Shown: positions 24,108 through 32,399, numbered from the stretch's first letter. The stretch is 32,787 nucleotides of DNA from SZUA-186 sp041552135 (GCA_041552135.1 JBFELL010000010.1:1-32787); one strand, 5' to 3'. Made by a program: numbers and translations. The notes: generated by a model from the letters alone, not told the origin.

Positions 24108-24853
24108 CAAATCCCCCGATAGCGCACGCCGGTGTTTAGCTGCAGGTCAGCGCGGATCTGCCGGCTGCTGTATTTTTCCAGCTGCTGCGAGATCTCGCTG
24201 TCCGGATCGTTCATGTCGCCGAAGACCATGGCATTGTGATTCTCTGCCGTGCAGGCCTCGACACAGGCGGGTGTGCCGCCGTTGTCAACGCGATGCACAC
24301 AGAAAGTGCAACTCTCGACAGTGCCCTTGCCGCGCGGTGCATGCGGCAGCTGGTCCTGCAGGTCCTCGTGGATAAACGAGCGGGCCTTGTAGGGGCAGGC
24401 CATCATGCAGTAGCGACAGCCGATACAGATGTGCTTGTCGACCAGGACGATGCCGTCGGCACGCTTGAACGAGGCGCCGGTCGGGCAGACATCCACGCAG
24501 GGCGGCTTTTCGCAATGCTGGCACAGCAGCGGCAGTGACTGGGTGTTGCCCGTCTGCCTGTCGCGCAGTTCGACCTTGCGAATCCACTGGGCGTCGCTCT
24601 CGGGGCGGCCATGACCGCTCAGGCCGTGTTCCTCGTTACAGGCGCTCACGCAGGCATTGCAGCCCTTGCCGCACTTGTTGGTGTCGATCAGCATCCCCCA
24701 GCGCACATCACTGCTGACCGGCTGGTCGGCGGAGCGGGCATGGGCGACCTGGTGCAGCATGACACCCGGTGCAACCGCCAGCCCGGTGACCGCCGTTGCG
24801 GCGCTGCCAAGGAAGCGTCGCCGGTATTGATCGAACTTGGCGTCGTTACTCAT
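24107..24853 (-). CDS. dsrO: DsrO, periplasmic four-cluster ferredoxin-like protein
   Basis: This 248-residue protein has a Tat signal (RRRFLGS, residues 11-17) and the 4x[4Fe-4S] pattern of PsrB/NrfC-type subunits: CGKGCNACVSAC (61-72), CQHCEKPPCVDVCP (111-124), CIGCRYCMMACP (143-154) and a final split motif CTFC...CVEAC (182-201). It should be exported folded and carry electrons between DsrJ and DsrP. The ATG at 24853, with GGAGGTG upstream, directly starts the Tat signal. It overlaps dsrJ by eight bases. Confidence 0.95.
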   Translation of the reverse strand: MSNDAKFDQYRRRFLGSAATAVTGLAVAPGVMLHQVAHARSADQPVSSDVRWGMLIDTNKCGKGCNACVSACNEEHGLSGHGRPESDAQWIRKVELRDRQTGNTQSLPLLCQHCEKPPCVDVCPTGASFKRADGIVLVDKHICIGCRYCMMACPYKARSFIHEDLQDQLPHAPRGKGTVESCTFCVHRVDNGGTPACVEACTAENHNAMVFGDMNDPDSEISQQLEKYSSRQIRADLQLNTGVRYRGI

Positions 24854-25346
24854 CGTTGCCACCTCCGGAAACCAGTGCCTGCAGCTGCTCCATGAACTGT
24901 GCACCAGCGGCATCCTGCCGGTACTCCCGTGTCCCTGACGATGAGGCCGGGGCCGTGCGGCTTCCGGATTTTACCGGCCGGTCGGCATGGCACTGGAAGC
25001 AGTCGATGCGTACTGCGGCAAAGCTGTGGCAGCTGTTGCAAAAATGCTGCTCGCTGCTGTAGCGGGGTGCATCGGGCGCATCGCTGACATGGCAGTTGAT
25101 GCATTCGGTGAGGCTGTGCTGTTTCGTGCGAATGCCCTCGTGCACGGTCGCATCCCGCTGGTGCAGGATGTACTCCATGTGGTTCTTGCGCATATCCGCG
25201 AGCGGTTCGACGCATTCCTGGGTCTCGCTGTAGCGTGCCTTGGCCTTGGGGACTTCCGGGAACAGGCCGTCACCGGCAAGTACCGTGCGCAAGGGCAACA
25301 GTGCAAACAGGCAGATGGCGAGGACCGGTAGACAGAGTTTTCTCAT
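24846..25346 (-). CDS. dsrJ: DsrJ, periplasmic triheme cytochrome c
   Basis: This 166-residue protein has an N-terminal signal (cleavable or anchor; LPVLAICLFALLPLRTVLA) and three haem-binding motifs, CINCH (82-86), CNSCH (103-107) and CFQCH (116-120). DsrJ is unusual in having one haem with His/Cys ligation; Cys45 in the TQECVEP segment is the conserved candidate ligand. It belongs to the DsrMKJOP complex and may take part in sulfur redox chemistry on the periplasmic side. It lies 21 bases after dsrL. Confidence 0.95.
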   Translation of the reverse strand: MRKLCLPVLAICLFALLPLRTVLAGDGLFPEVPKAKARYSETQECVEPLADMRKNHMEYILHQRDATVHEGIRTKQHSLTECINCHVSDAPDAPRYSSEQHFCNSCHSFAAVRIDCFQCHADRPVKSGSRTAPASSSGTREYRQDAAGAQFMEQLQALVSGGGNDE

Positions 25347-25367
25347 CGGTATGGTTTCCGGCAGTTT

Positions 25368-27335
25368 CTAGTGATCACCCAGGGCCATGTCAATGTAGCC
25401 GGTCGGGCAGACATCGGCACAGATATGGCAGCCGACACACTTGTTGTAGTCGGTGTCCACGTAGCGGCCGGTGGTCGCCTGGTCCTTCTTGACACGGAAG
25501 ATGGCATCCTGCGGGCAGTAGATCACGCAGTTGTCGCATTCAAAGCACATGCCGCAGCTCATGCAGCGTTCGGCCTCGTTGACGGCATGCTCGGTGTCCA
25601 GGCCAACGCCACGTTCCTCGAAGTGACCGAGGACTTCTTCCGCGCTTGGGCCGTAGGATGAGCGCTTGTTGCGCGGCGTGTAGGGGAAATGCCCCAGGAA
25701 CAGGCGATCAGAAGCGATGATCTCGGCGCTGGAACGGTCCTCGTAGTTGTGTACGGCCCAGTTGCCGTCCGAGGTGCCTCGCATGTCACCGCGTTCATCG
25801 GCGTCGAATTCATCGGGATCCAGGTTCGCCTCGTGCAGTTTCTTCAGCAGTTCGAAGTGGTGCACGTCGACCTTGGGTCGCTTCTTCTGTTCTTCCTGGC
25901 GCAGGTAGTGGTCAATGCTTTCCGAGGCGATAGAGGCCTGGCCAATGGCGGTGGTCAGCAGGTGCGGGCGAATGATATCGCCGGCGACGAAGTGGCCGTT
26001 GCGGTTCGGTACCTGGTAGAAGGCATCGGCATCGATCAGGCCGCGGCCGTTATCCAGCGATTCGAGGCCTTCGCTCAGGTCACCACCCTGGCCAATCGCT
26101 GACACGACCAGGTCGCACTCGATTTCGTATTCGGTACCCTCGACCGGGTTGGGACGTCCGTCGACCATCTCGCACTTGGCCATTTTGAGCGCCTTTGCGC
26201 GACCATTCCCGTCAAGAATGACCTCGAGCGGCATGACGCCATTGTGGATGCTGACACCCTCTCGCAGGGCGTCCTCGACCTCGTGTTCGGTGGCGGTCAT
26301 TTCCTCGCGGGCGAACAGCGAGGTCAGGGTGACTTCGGCACCTTCTCGTGCGGCGGCAAAGGCGGAGTCGTGGGCGACGTAGCCACCGATTACCTGTTCC
26401 GGACGGTCTTCCTTGTTGATGTTCTCGATCTTGCCGAGACGACGCGCAACGGACACCACGTCGATGGAGGTGTCGCCACCGCCCACACACACGACCTTGT
26501 TGGCGGTGACCTGCATGGTGCCCTTGTTGAAGGCCTCAAGGAAGGCCACGCCGGTCACGCAGTTCGGTGCATCACTGTTGGGAACGGGCAGGGCGCGGCC
26601 GCTTTTACAGCCAAGGGCCCACAGAATCGCGTCATAGTCCTTTTCCAGTTCCTCGACCGAGATGTCCTTACCGACGCGTACGCCCAGGCGGGTATCGATG
26701 CCGCCCATGTCGAGGATGCGCTGGCACTCGTGGTCGAGGACATCGCGCGGTGTACGATAGCCCGGGATGCCATAGCGCATCATGCCACCGAGTTCCTCAT
26801 GATCGTCGAAGATGGTGCTGGCGTGTCCGCGACGACGCAGCTGGTAGGCGGCTGCCATGCCGGCCGGGCCACCGCCGATGATGGCGATCTTTTTGCCGCT
26901 CAGTTCCTGCGGCGCTTCAAAGGTGAACTTCTGCTCGTAGGCGGAATCGCCGATGTACTGCTCGACCGAGTTGATGCCGACGAAGTCGTCGACGTTGTTG
27001 CGATTGCAGCCGTCCTCGCAGGGGGCAGGGCAGACACGGCCCATCATCGCCGGGAACGGGTTGGCATCGGTCGAGCGGCGGAAGGCATATTCCTGCATGC
27101 TCATGTCACCGGTCGGCTTCTCGATGCCACGCACGATCTGCAGCCAGCCACGAATGTCTTCACCGGAAGGACAGCTGCCCTGGCACGGCGGTGTGCGGTG
27201 CACGTAGGTGGGACACTTGTGGGAATGGTCGCCTTCAAATATCTGGTCGGTACCCCGTTTCCACTCGTGGTCACCCTCATCGAAGCGGCGGAATGTCAGG
27301 TCTTTGTTTTCCATATCGTCTCGGGAAGTTGCCAT
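25368..27335 (-). CDS. dsrL: DsrL, iron-sulfur flavoprotein NAD(P)H oxidoreductase
   Basis: The 655-residue protein resembles the small subunit of glutamate synthase. It has N-terminal cysteine clusters (CPTYVHRTPPCQGSC at 41-55, CPAPCEDGC at 102-110), an FAD-binding GGGPAG (154-159) and an NAD(P)-binding GGGDTSID segment. Two C-terminal [4Fe-4S] motifs follow, CMSCGMCFECDNC and CVGCHICADVCP. In sulfur oxidisers DsrL associates with DsrAB and passes the electrons from sulfane-sulfur oxidation to NAD(P)+; it is essential for sulfur globule oxidation in Allochromatium. A strong AGGAGAA site precedes the ATG. Its presence supports the oxidative direction. Confidence 0.96.
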   Translation of the reverse strand: MATSRDDMENKDLTFRRFDEGDHEWKRGTDQIFEGDHSHKCPTYVHRTPPCQGSCPSGEDIRGWLQIVRGIEKPTGDMSMQEYAFRRSTDANPFPAMMGRVCPAPCEDGCNRNNVDDFVGINSVEQYIGDSAYEQKFTFEAPQELSGKKIAIIGGGPAGMAAAYQLRRRGHASTIFDDHEELGGMMRYGIPGYRTPRDVLDHECQRILDMGGIDTRLGVRVGKDISVEELEKDYDAILWALGCKSGRALPVPNSDAPNCVTGVAFLEAFNKGTMQVTANKVVCVGGGDTSIDVVSVARRLGKIENINKEDRPEQVIGGYVAHDSAFAAAREGAEVTLTSLFAREEMTATEHEVEDALREGVSIHNGVMPLEVILDGNGRAKALKMAKCEMVDGRPNPVEGTEYEIECDLVVSAIGQGGDLSEGLESLDNGRGLIDADAFYQVPNRNGHFVAGDIIRPHLLTTAIGQASIASESIDHYLRQEEQKKRPKVDVHHFELLKKLHEANLDPDEFDADERGDMRGTSDGNWAVHNYEDRSSAEIIASDRLFLGHFPYTPRNKRSSYGPSAEEVLGHFEERGVGLDTEHAVNEAERCMSCGMCFECDNCVIYCPQDAIFRVKKDQATTGRYVDTDYNKCVGCHICADVCPTGYIDMALGDH

Positions 27336-27389
27336 GCCTGTTCTCCTGTTATCTGAATCAGACTGTCGTCTGAAGCGAATTTCTGGTCT

Positions 27390-28880
27390 CTATTCCTTGT
27401 TTGTCAGTACGATCGCGTTACTGACAAGCTGGTGTACGCTAACGATGCTGTCCATGGTGAAGCCGTAATATGGCAGCACCTTCGAAAACTGGCTCTTGCA
27501 GATCGCGCAGATTGCGGCCATGTGGGTAACGCCGTGCTGCTCGACGACCTGCTTCAGGGCCTCCATGCGAGGCAGGGCGCCCTTGACGCGAAGCTCCATG
27601 AGGTCATCGGTCAGCAGTCCGCCGCCGCCACCACAACAATACGTGGCGTCGTGAATGGTGTCTTGAGGCATGTCAAAAAAGTGGTTACAGGATGCCTTGA
27701 TCACTTCACGCGGTATGGTGAACTGGCCGCCTGGCCTGGGACCCATGCGTGAGGCGCGTGCGACATTGCAGGAGTCGTGGAAGGTGAGTCGCATGTCATC
27801 GTTGGCGGACTTGTCGAGTTTCAGGGCGCCCCGCTCGATGAGGTCATGCGTGAACTCGAGAATGTGCATCGGCACCGGGTACTTCGGGTCGAGGAAATCG
27901 AACGGCCCGGCCAGGGTATTGAGGAAACTGTAGGCGACGCGCCAGGCGTGACCGCATTCACCCATAATGATGCGCTTGACACCCAGGTCGAGGGCGGCCT
28001 CGCGGATACGCAGGGAGACCTGGCGCATGTTCTCGTAGCTGCCGATGAACATGCCGAAGTTGGCGGCCTCGCTGGCATGCGAACTCAGGGTCCAGCTGAT
28101 GCCGGACTCATGGAAGACCTTGGCATAACCGATGAGGCCGTCGACATGCGGCTCGGCGAAGAAGTCGGCGGACGGTGTGACCACGAGTACATCGGCGCCT
28201 TTCTCGTCCAGCGGGAAGCGCACCTTGACCTCGGTGTCCTCCTCCACCTCTTCCTCCAGACCCTCCAGGGTATCCAGCAGGGCCGGCTGGGGCAGGCCGA
28301 GGTTGTTGCCGATTTTGTAGACCTTGCCGATGATCTCGTTGCAGTACTTCTGGCCGACACCGACCGTGTCCATGATCTCGCGGGCGGCCATGGAGATTTC
28401 CGCGGTGTCGATGCCGTAGGGACAGTAGACGGAACAGCGGCGGCACTGCGAGCACTGGTGGAAATAACTGTACCAGTCGTCCAGCACGTCCCTGGTCAGG
28501 TCGACGGCGCCGACCAGCTTGGGAAAATGCTTGCCGGCGAAGGTGAAGTAGCGGCGGTAGACCTTGCGCAGCAGGTCCTGGCGTGCGACCGGCATGTTCT
28601 TGGGGTCGCTGGTGCCGAGATAGTAGTGACACTTGTCGGTGCAGGCACCGCACTTGACGCAGGAATCGAGGTAGACCTGGAAGGACCGGTACTTGCCGGT
28701 GAGTTCCTCCATCTTGTCCAGGGCAACCTGTTCCCAGTTGTCGACCAGTTCTCCCGGAAAACCCAGCGGTTCCTGGAACTGCTCCTTGGCGATAAACGGC
28801 TTGCTGTGCGCCATCGACCCTTCCGTTATGGTCGGGATGACAGGATATTCCTTCAGTTCCGGTGTGTCGAAATCAGCCAC
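27390..28880 (-). CDS. dsrK: DsrK, HdrD-like catalytic Fe-S subunit
   Basis: The 496-residue protein has two ferredoxin motifs, CVKCGACTDKC (74-84) and CSQCRRCSVYC (143-153). The C-terminal CCG-type region carries SCNVARASR, YCCGGGGGLL and ICAICK, matching the cysteines that hold the non-cubane-type catalytic centre in HdrB/HdrD-like proteins. DsrK is the cytoplasmic subunit of DsrMKJOP that acts on DsrC trisulfide/disulfide. AGGAGA precedes the ATG, and the gene lies 30 bases after dsrM. Confidence 0.96.
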   Translation of the reverse strand: MADFDTPELKEYPVIPTITEGSMAHSKPFIAKEQFQEPLGFPGELVDNWEQVALDKMEELTGKYRSFQVYLDSCVKCGACTDKCHYYLGTSDPKNMPVARQDLLRKVYRRYFTFAGKHFPKLVGAVDLTRDVLDDWYSYFHQCSQCRRCSVYCPYGIDTAEISMAAREIMDTVGVGQKYCNEIIGKVYKIGNNLGLPQPALLDTLEGLEEEVEEDTEVKVRFPLDEKGADVLVVTPSADFFAEPHVDGLIGYAKVFHESGISWTLSSHASEAANFGMFIGSYENMRQVSLRIREAALDLGVKRIIMGECGHAWRVAYSFLNTLAGPFDFLDPKYPVPMHILEFTHDLIERGALKLDKSANDDMRLTFHDSCNVARASRMGPRPGGQFTIPREVIKASCNHFFDMPQDTIHDATYCCGGGGGLLTDDLMELRVKGALPRMEALKQVVEQHGVTHMAAICAICKSQFSKVLPYYGFTMDSIVSVHQLVSNAIVLTNKE

Positions 28881-28910
28881 GCGAGTCTCCTGGTGCGTCT
28901 CTAAGCGTCG

Positions 28911-29639
28911 TTATTTCTCGAGTTCGGCAGCCCACGGGGCGAGGTGTCGCTGCTCGCGCGGATTGTCGACCTGGTTACGCGTCGGGCTGAAGAACACACC
29001 CGGTGCATGCAGCAGTTTGCTGATCGGGAAAATGATCATCAGCAGGGCAACCAGCCCGAGGTGCAGCAGCAGCAGCGGGTCTTCGGGGATGGGCTGCCAG
29101 TTGAATACCATCAGGCCGAGGAAAAAGCTCTTCAGCTGGACGATGTCCGTATGGGCGATGAAGTCCATCGACAGGCCGGTTGCGGCAATGGCCAGCAACA
29201 GTGCCAGCATCAGGTGGTCCGATAGTGCCGAGATATAGCGCACGCGGTCCACCAGGAAACGCCGGGCCCACAGGCCCAGCAGGCCGGCCGCCATGGCAAA
29301 ACCGGCGTACATGCCGAATGGCTGAATCAGGTCTACCCAGGTCCATACCGGGTTCTGGAAATAGCGAATGTGGCGTGCCAGGGCGAGAAACATGCCGAAA
29401 TGAAACAGGTAACCGAAGATCCAGATCCACTTGTTGGACCTGAACAGGCTTTCGAAAAAGACCACTTCGCGGCCCATACGCAGCACGACACCGGAGCGCG
29501 TTACCGGCGCCGGTGTTGTCGGGATCTTCAGCGGTGCAGGTGTTTTCGCGTACTGCCGGATCTTGTAGACCAGTCCGCCAACCAGCAGGGCAGTGGCCGT
29601 GTAGAAGAGCAGTGCGTAAACAACAGTCCAAAACGACAT
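28911..29639 (-). CDS. dsrM: DsrM, NarI-like dihaem cytochrome b membrane subunit
   Basis: This 242-residue protein has about five membrane helices. His80 and His90 are ten residues apart and His193 and His211 are eighteen apart, the same spacing as the four haem-b ligands of NarI, so both haems are probably kept. DsrM exchanges electrons between quinones and DsrK. The start (29639) has AAGGGAG eight bases upstream, but that site sits in a hairpin loop (see 29643-29664). The gene is separated from dsrC by 85 bases holding two RNA hairpins. Confidence 0.95.
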   Translation of the reverse strand: MSFWTVVYALLFYTATALLVGGLVYKIRQYAKTPAPLKIPTTPAPVTRSGVVLRMGREVVFFESLFRSNKWIWIFGYLFHFGMFLALARHIRYFQNPVWTWVDLIQPFGMYAGFAMAAGLLGLWARRFLVDRVRYISALSDHLMLALLLAIAATGLSMDFIAHTDIVQLKSFFLGLMVFNWQPIPEDPLLLLHLGLVALLMIIFPISKLLHAPGVFFSPTRNQVDNPREQRHLAPWAAELEK

Positions 29640-29642
29640 GTT

Positions 29643-29664
29643 CTGAACTCCCTTGTCAGTTCAG
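29643..29664 (-). promoter_or_regulatory. Hairpin presenting the dsrM ribosome-binding site
   Basis: On the transcript CTGAACT pairs with AGTTCAG (seven base pairs) around the loop GACAAGGG. The dsrM Shine-Dalgarno sequence AAGGGAG lies in the loop and the first two bases of the right arm, three bases before the ATG after the stem ends. The hairpin could reduce or tune dsrM translation. The folding is predicted by eye only. Confidence 0.6.
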
Positions 29665-29686
29665 GAATGGAACAGGGTGGTGAACC

Positions 29687-29707
29687 CGCGGGGGGGGTCC
29701 CCCCGCG
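29687..29707 (-). promoter_or_regulatory. Very stable GC hairpin between dsrC and dsrM
   Basis: CGCGGGGGG pairs perfectly with CCCCCCGCG (nine GC pairs) around a three-base loop, 17 bases after the dsrC stop. No T-run follows on the transcript, so full termination is unlikely. It could stabilise the upstream dsrABEFHC mRNA or cause partial attenuation, giving more DsrC than membrane complex. Confidence 0.65.
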
Positions 29708-29724
29708 CAAATCACCTGCCTGGA

Positions 29725-30057
29725 TCAGACGCAGCCGGTCGGCTTCGGCAGACCGGCGTATTTGCAGGCCTGCTTGGCAGGGCCGTACGGGAACAGCTCG
29801 TAGAGGTACTTGCTGTTGCCCTTGTCCTTGCCGAGCTTCTTGCCAATGGCCTTGGTCAGCACGCGCACGGCCGGAGCAATCTGGTACTCTTCGTAATACT
29901 CGCGCAGGAAGTTGATGACTTCCCAGTGGTTGTCGCTCAGTTCTGCGTCGTCGATTGCTGCCATGACGTTGGCGACTTCCGGCTCCCACTGGTTCAGGTC
30001 CGCCAGATAGCCTTCTTCATCGGTTTCCAGGGTCTTGCCGTTTACTTCGATACTCAT
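29725..30057 (-). CDS. dsrC: DsrC, sulfur-carrier protein
   Basis: This 110-residue protein has the DsrC/TusE fold and the diagnostic C-terminal arm with two cysteines, Cys98 (KQACKY) and the penultimate Cys109 (KPTGCV), eleven apart. Both are required for true DsrC, which carries sulfane sulfur from DsrEFH to DsrAB and is then the substrate of DsrMK. AGAGGAG lies just before the ATG. It is probably the most abundant product of the operon, consistent with a stable hairpin after its stop. Confidence 0.97.
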   Translation of the reverse strand: MSIEVNGKTLETDEEGYLADLNQWEPEVANVMAAIDDAELSDNHWEVINFLREYYEEYQIAPAVRVLTKAIGKKLGKDKGNSKYLYELFPYGPAKQACKYAGLPKPTGCV

Positions 30058-30100
30058 TGTGTATCTCCTCTGTATTTAAGTGTTCGGGTGGTGTCAATAA

Positions 30101-30397
30101 TCAGAGCCAGGACTGCACCTTGTCGTTGGCCTCGACCAGGTCGACAAAGCCGGCGTAATCGATAACGCTAACGCCATCGACCAGCCTGTCTTCCGGTATG
30201 CCGCGTGCAGCCAGGTCCGGGCCAAGAACTGAAACCTTGAGGCCGTCCAGCAAGGCGGCTCCCTTGCCGTTCTTCATGGCGCCGTAGACGCCATCCTCGA
30301 TCAGCAGGAGTTCATCTCCACCCTTCATGATCGCTGCCGCGGTATCGAGGCTGCAGCCATCAAAGGGTGACTTGTTAACCAGGTGTAACATTGCCAT
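30101..30397 (-). CDS. dsrH: DsrH, subunit of the DsrEFH sulfur transferase
   Basis: The 98-residue protein is TusB/DsrH-like (MAMLHLVNKSPFDG, LLLIEDGVYGAM). It is the third subunit of the DsrE2F2H2 hexamer that passes sulfur to DsrC. Its single cysteine is at position 15; as I recall, Allochromatium DsrH has its conserved Cys at position 20, where this protein has Ala. The start at 30397 aligns with the usual N-terminus; a second ATG follows two codons on. Confidence 0.92.
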   Translation of the reverse strand: MAMLHLVNKSPFDGCSLDTAAAIMKGGDELLLIEDGVYGAMKNGKGAALLDGLKVSVLGPDLAARGIPEDRLVDGVSVIDYAGFVDLVEANDKVQSWL

Positions 30398-30415
30398 TTT
30401 CCGGGACCTTTTCGA

Positions 30416-30823
30416 CTAGAAGTTAAACAGTACGTCCTGCGTGGCGAGGACATCTGCAAGTTCAGAGCGGCTGATCAGGCTTATGGAATCCTTTTCGGCC
30501 CAGTCTTCGTCTTCATCTTCCCAGACGAGGTGCTGCAGGTCATCGATGGTCAGGCCGCGTTCCTCGAGGGACTCTTTCTCGACGTAGATCTTGGTGACTT
30601 CGTAGTCGCCCAGTGCCGCGTAGGTCGGCGAGAAGTTCTTCATGCCGATGCCCTTGGTGTCCTGGCCCTTGGTGAGCTGGAAAACACCGTCATCCAGAAA
30701 GGCAAGGCTGACGTCCTGTTCGAAGGCGGCGCCGATCAGTACGACCTCAAGCGACTCCCAGGCGTAGATCGTTCCGTAGGGCGCCTTGCGGTTGATGTAC
30801 ATGAATTTCTTTGTTTCCGACAT
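30416..30823 (-). CDS. dsrF: DsrF, subunit of the DsrEFH sulfur transferase
   Basis: This 135-residue protein has the TusC/DsrF fold (YGTIYAWESLEVVLIGAAF, SLAFLDDGVFQLTKGQD). It contains no cysteine, as expected for the structural rather than the sulfur-carrying subunit. The ATG at 30823 has GGGAG upstream and the family sequence starts there; a longer frame overlaps dsrE and is a shadow. It is 14 bases after dsrE and 18 before dsrH. Confidence 0.94.
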   Translation of the reverse strand: MSETKKFMYINRKAPYGTIYAWESLEVVLIGAAFEQDVSLAFLDDGVFQLTKGQDTKGIGMKNFSPTYAALGDYEVTKIYVEKESLEERGLTIDDLQHLVWEDEDEDWAEKDSISLISRSELADVLATQDVLFNF

Positions 30824-30837
30824 CTTTAATCTCCCTG

Positions 30838-31230
30838 TCAGTCGCCGAACACGACCAGGCGGTCGCTGTTGATAGCGCCCTCGACCAGCTGACCGAGCCC
30901 CGAGATGCGAAAGCCGTCTGCGATATTGGTCGCGTCCTTGCCGTTGCGCTCGGCCTCGCCCTCGTCGACGATACCGCGCCGCTGGGCGGCCGCGACACAA
31001 ACCACCATGTCGAGGTCATGCTCCCTGGCGAGTTCAGACCAGCGATCAACGATGTTGCGGTCGTCCTGCGGTGGCGTGGTCAGGCGGGTGCCGTTGTTGA
31101 CGCCATCGTGGTAGAAAAAGACACGAAAGATTTCGTGGCCCTTCTCCAGCGCCGCCCTGGTGAAGTGATAGGCGGAATCAGAGGACTGGTGCTGATACGG
31201 TCCTTCGTTGACCTGAATCGTAAGCTTCAT
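30838..31230 (-). CDS. dsrE: DsrE, sulfur-carrying subunit of DsrEFH
   Basis: The 130-residue protein is TusD/DsrE-like (LTIQVNEGPY, RVFFYHDGVNNG) with the active cysteine at residue 78 (VVCVAAAQRRG). This is the same position as the Cys78 shown to be essential in Allochromatium DsrE. It holds persulfide sulfur and hands it to DsrC Cys109. AGGAG lies upstream and the gene begins 11 bases after the dsrB stop. Confidence 0.95.
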   Translation of the reverse strand: MKLTIQVNEGPYQHQSSDSAYHFTRAALEKGHEIFRVFFYHDGVNNGTRLTTPPQDDRNIVDRWSELAREHDLDMVVCVAAAQRRGIVDEGEAERNGKDATNIADGFRISGLGQLVEGAINSDRLVVFGD

Positions 31231-31241
31231 TCTGACGGCTC

Positions 31242-32315
31242 CTAGAAACGGATGTGGGTGGAGGCGTTCAGGCTGTTACGGGCACCACGCCAGTTGTCGA
31301 TGTGGTACTTCGTGAACGGCAGCCCGGTCTTCTCGAAGAAGCGCGGCCAGCCGATGCGCTCGATCCAGTCGTTGATGCGCTCCCAGTCCTTGGCGTCTTC
31401 CTTGTAGGTCTTGAGGATCTTCTTGACCACGGCGGTGGCTTCAGGCCAGCGCGGCGGGTTGTTCGGGATGCCGGAGGCGACCAGTTTCTGGAAGGTCGGC
31501 TTGCCACGGGCATTGGAGTGGTTGCCACCGACCCAGATGGCCAGCTTGGAGTGCTCGGCGTCGTTGATCTGCATCGGCGGGCAGGGCGGGAAGCAGGCGC
31601 CGCAGCAGATGCATTTCTTCTCGTCGACTTCCAGCGAAGGCTTGCCGTTGACCAGTGCCGGGCGAATGGCCGCAACCGGGCAGCGGGCGACGACAGACGG
31701 GCGCTCGCAGACGTTGGAGACCAGGTCGTGGTTGATCTTCGGCGGCTTGGTGTGCTGCACGTTGATGGCGATATCACCCTGGCCACCGCAGTTGATCTGG
31801 CAGCAGGAGGTGGTGAGGTGTACGCGGTTCGGCATGTCCCAGCTTCTGAACTCGTCGATCAGTTCGTCCATCATGGACTTCACGACACCCGAGGCGTCGG
31901 TGCCCGGGATGTCGCAGTGCAACCAGCCCTGGGTGTGGGAAATCATGGCCACCGAGTTACGGGTGCCACCGACAACGAAACCCTCATCCTCGAGCTTCTT
32001 GATCAACGGCTCGACCTTGGCCTCATCGGCCATCTGGTACTCGATGTTGCTGCGGATGGTGAAGTGGATGTAACCCTCGCCGTATTCGTCGCCGATGTCG
32101 CACAGCTTGCGCAGCGTGAACAGGTCGAGAATACGCTGGGTACCGGCACGCACGGTGAAGATCTTGTCGCCGTTGTTGGAGACATGCACCAGCACACCCG
32201 GGCGGATGTCTTCGTGATAGGCCCATTGTCCGTAGTTCTTGCGCATCAGCGGATGCATGTACTGGAACGCGTCGGGGCATCCGGATTCAATTGGCGAACG
32301 CATTTCTTCTGCCAT
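31242..32315 (-). CDS. dsrB: DsrB, beta subunit of reverse dissimilatory sulfite reductase
   Basis: The 357-residue protein has the sirohaem/[4Fe-4S] binding region (HCDIPGTDASG near 133-143, TSCCQINCGGQGD near 169-181, CERPSVVARCP) and an inserted ferredoxin domain CICCGACFPPCPP. The C-terminus carries the WRGARNSLNASTHIRF tail. With DsrA it forms the a2b2 enzyme that, in this gene context, oxidises DsrC-bound sulfur to sulfite. AGGAGAG precedes the ATG. Confidence 0.97.
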   Translation of the reverse strand: MAEEMRSPIESGCPDAFQYMHPLMRKNYGQWAYHEDIRPGVLVHVSNNGDKIFTVRAGTQRILDLFTLRKLCDIGDEYGEGYIHFTIRSNIEYQMADEAKVEPLIKKLEDEGFVVGGTRNSVAMISHTQGWLHCDIPGTDASGVVKSMMDELIDEFRSWDMPNRVHLTTSCCQINCGGQGDIAINVQHTKPPKINHDLVSNVCERPSVVARCPVAAIRPALVNGKPSLEVDEKKCICCGACFPPCPPMQINDAEHSKLAIWVGGNHSNARGKPTFQKLVASGIPNNPPRWPEATAVVKKILKTYKEDAKDWERINDWIERIGWPRFFEKTGLPFTKYHIDNWRGARNSLNASTHIRF

Positions 32316-32344
32316 GTGACTCTCCTGAAATCTGTGATTATTGA

Positions 32345-32374
32345 ACAGTCCCCGGTGCCAGGCACCGGGACTGT
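32345..32374 (-). promoter_or_regulatory. Strong hairpin between dsrA and dsrB
   Basis: ACAGTCC-C-CGGTGCC (32345-32359) pairs with GGCACCGGGACTGT (32361-32374), about 14 base pairs with one bulged base and a minimal loop. It lies 25 bases after the dsrA stop and about 29 bases before the dsrB start. No T-run follows on the transcript. It may stabilise dsrA mRNA or set the dsrA:dsrB ratio; it could also be a dispersed repeat. Confidence 0.6.
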
Positions 32375-32399
32375 CTTGATACTGGAATTTGCCTGGTGC

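Noticed and set aside
26244..27356. Long plus-strand open frame opposite dsrL
   Set aside because: It mirrors the codon pattern of dsrL and shows no family motifs; dsrL is unambiguous on the other strand.
27777..28904. Long plus-strand open frame opposite dsrK
   Set aside because: Shadow of dsrK, caused by high GC at third positions; no start signal or motif.
30069..30097. Perfect TTGACA on the minus strand just before dsrC, with TACAGA 17 bases on, as a possible internal dsrC promoter
   Set aside because: The -10 matches only three of six bases and the start site would fall within or after the ribosome-binding site. An internal dsrC promoter is known in Allochromatium, but this sequence does not fit well enough.
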